From NCBI GenBank assembly GCA_018065745.1, contig JAGHSS010000387.1:1-7481 (forward strand): a DNA stretch of 7,481 nucleotides. The letters are read 5' to 3'. This DNA is from Candidatus Neoflavobacterium equi (GTDB lineage: Bacteria; Bacteroidota; Bacteroidia; Flavobacteriales; Flavobacteriaceae). Under the pieces are notes generated by a model. It was not told the origin of the DNA. It saw nothing but the letters and a program-made list of their open reading frames with translations, and ran no database searches. Shown here piece after piece: positions 6,695-7,481 of this stretch. The stretch's first letter is position 1; each line of letters starts with the position of its first letter. Position numbers and translations under genes: made by a program.

Positions 6695-7481
6695 TTAAAA
6701 TTTCACGCCATATTTAGCCGCTTCAGCTTTCGCCTCAGGGATTAGCGCTTTAATATCTGCAATTCTTGTGGTATTGCTTGGGTGTGTACTCATGAATTCA
6801 GGAGTTTCTCCGCCACCAGCAGCAGCCATTCTTTCCCAGAAAGCAACCGCCTCATCAGGATTGTATCCAGCAATAGCCATCAAAGTCAAACCGATTTTAT
6901 CTGCTTCAGACTCGTGTTTTCTACTGAATGGCATCATTCCACCATATTCAGTTACAGCACCATAAGCAGTCATAGCCAATTGCTTAGTTGTTTCGCTTTT
7001 TGCACCAACCGCAGCTCCAATTACTTCAGAACCTTTTGATTGTAATGCTGCAGCAGACATACGTTGTTGTCCGTGGTTTAACAAAGCGTGCGCTACCTCA
7101 TGCCCCATTACTACCGCCATTCCAGTATCATTTTTACACGTTGGTAAAATACCTGTGTAAAATACAATTTTACCACCTGGCATACACCATGCGTTTAACT
7201 CGTCACTTTGAACCAAGTTATACTCCCATTGGTAGTCTTTTAAGTAAGTTGAGTTTCCAGTTGCAGCCAACCATTTTTCAGCAGCTTGTTTAATTTTTGT
7301 TCCAACAGTAACCACACGTTTTGCGTCAGCAGTACCTGTAACTACCTTATTCTCTTTCAAGAATTCAGAATACTGTTGAAATGAAGAAGGCAAAATTTCT
7401 GCGTCAGAAACCAATGCCAATGTGCTCTTTCCTGTCAAAGGATTTGTTGCACAAGCAGCAGCCAAAACTAAGGCTGAACCC
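6695..7481 (-). CDS. M48-family zinc metallopeptidase, lipoprotein (5' end outside window)
   Basis: The frame stays open to the window edge, so the start codon lies beyond 7481; the TTG at 7465 is part of the signal peptide, not the start. The visible N-terminus reads G-S-A-L-V-L-A-A-A-C, the end of a lipoprotein signal with its lipobox; the cysteine codon is 7453-7451. Catalytic features are complete: H-E-V-A-H (7102-7088) supplies two zinc-binding histidines and the catalytic glutamate, and the first Glu of H-E-S-E-A-D, 63 residues after the first His, is the third ligand. M-P-G-G-K-I-V-F-Y-T-G-I-L before the zinc site and the S-T-H-P-S block near the C-terminus are typical of M48 peptidases. 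The layout resembles E. coli LoiP, an outer-membrane lipoprotein protease, and mitochondrial Oma1. The likely role is degradation of misfolded envelope proteins, inferred from the family. A terminator follows the gene. About 258 mature residues from the cysteine are present, so only part of the signal peptide is missing. Confidence 0.93.
   Translation of the reverse strand, partial: GSALVLAAACATNPLTGKSTLALVSDAEILPSSFQQYSEFLKENKVVTGTADAKRVVTVGTKIKQAAEKWLAATGNSTYLKDYQWEYNLVQSDELNAWCMPGGKIVFYTGILPTCKNDTGMAVVMGHEVAHALLNHGQQRMSAAALQSKGSEVIGAAVGAKSETTKQLAMTAYGAVTEYGGMMPFSRKHESEADKIGLTLMAIAGYNPDEAVAFWERMAAAGGGETPEFMSTHPSNTTRIADIKALIPEAKAEAAKYGVKF

Noticed and set aside
7463..7465. TTG as start codon of the M48 peptidase
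   Set aside because: The frame continues upstream to the window edge and encodes the end of a lipoprotein signal peptide (G-S-A-L-V before L-A-A-A-C). Starting at TTG would remove most of the signal.

Overview
The window is AT-rich bacterial DNA. All six genes lie on the minus strand, so transcription runs from high to low coordinates. The gene content points to a member of the Bacteroidota, most likely Flavobacteriia. The evidence is a PorQ-type protein (type IX secretion is confined to this phylum), a Lon protease with the acidic N-terminal extension usual in this group, a lipoprotein with the flavobacterial C-S-S-D-D-D export signal, and A/T-rich leaders without Shine-Dalgarno sequences. 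No species call is justified.

In order of transcription, the window holds: (1) the 3' part of a gene for an M48-family zinc metallopeptidase lipoprotein (7481-6695, 5' end off the window), closed by a strong terminator at 6655-6625; (2) an MFS transporter of the UMF1/Atg22-like family (6607-5297); (3) two adjacent secreted proteins of about 240 residues (5243-4521 and 4509-3802), 11 bases apart, which can be aligned with each other and are an old tandem duplication, closed by a terminator at 3777-3746; (4) lon (3601-1148), with a candidate promoter and a 16-base palindrome in its leader and a strong terminator at 1127-1089; (5) porQ (1030-11), complete, with its stop codon 10 bases from the window edge.

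The three hairpin terminators divide the window into M48 | MFS + two lipoproteins | lon | porQ. The MFS gene and the lipoprotein pair could be one transcript, since no convincing terminator lies in the 53-base gap between them. The theme is largely envelope and protein quality control: an envelope metalloprotease, a cytoplasmic ATP-dependent protease, a T9SS outer-membrane component and two predicted exported proteins. There is no direct evidence that the genes act in one pathway.

I found no mobile element, CRISPR array, RNA gene or obvious new system. The least understood part is the lipoprotein pair at 3802-5243. No gene-free stretch exceeds 300 bases; the longest (3602-3801) holds a terminator and the lon leader.
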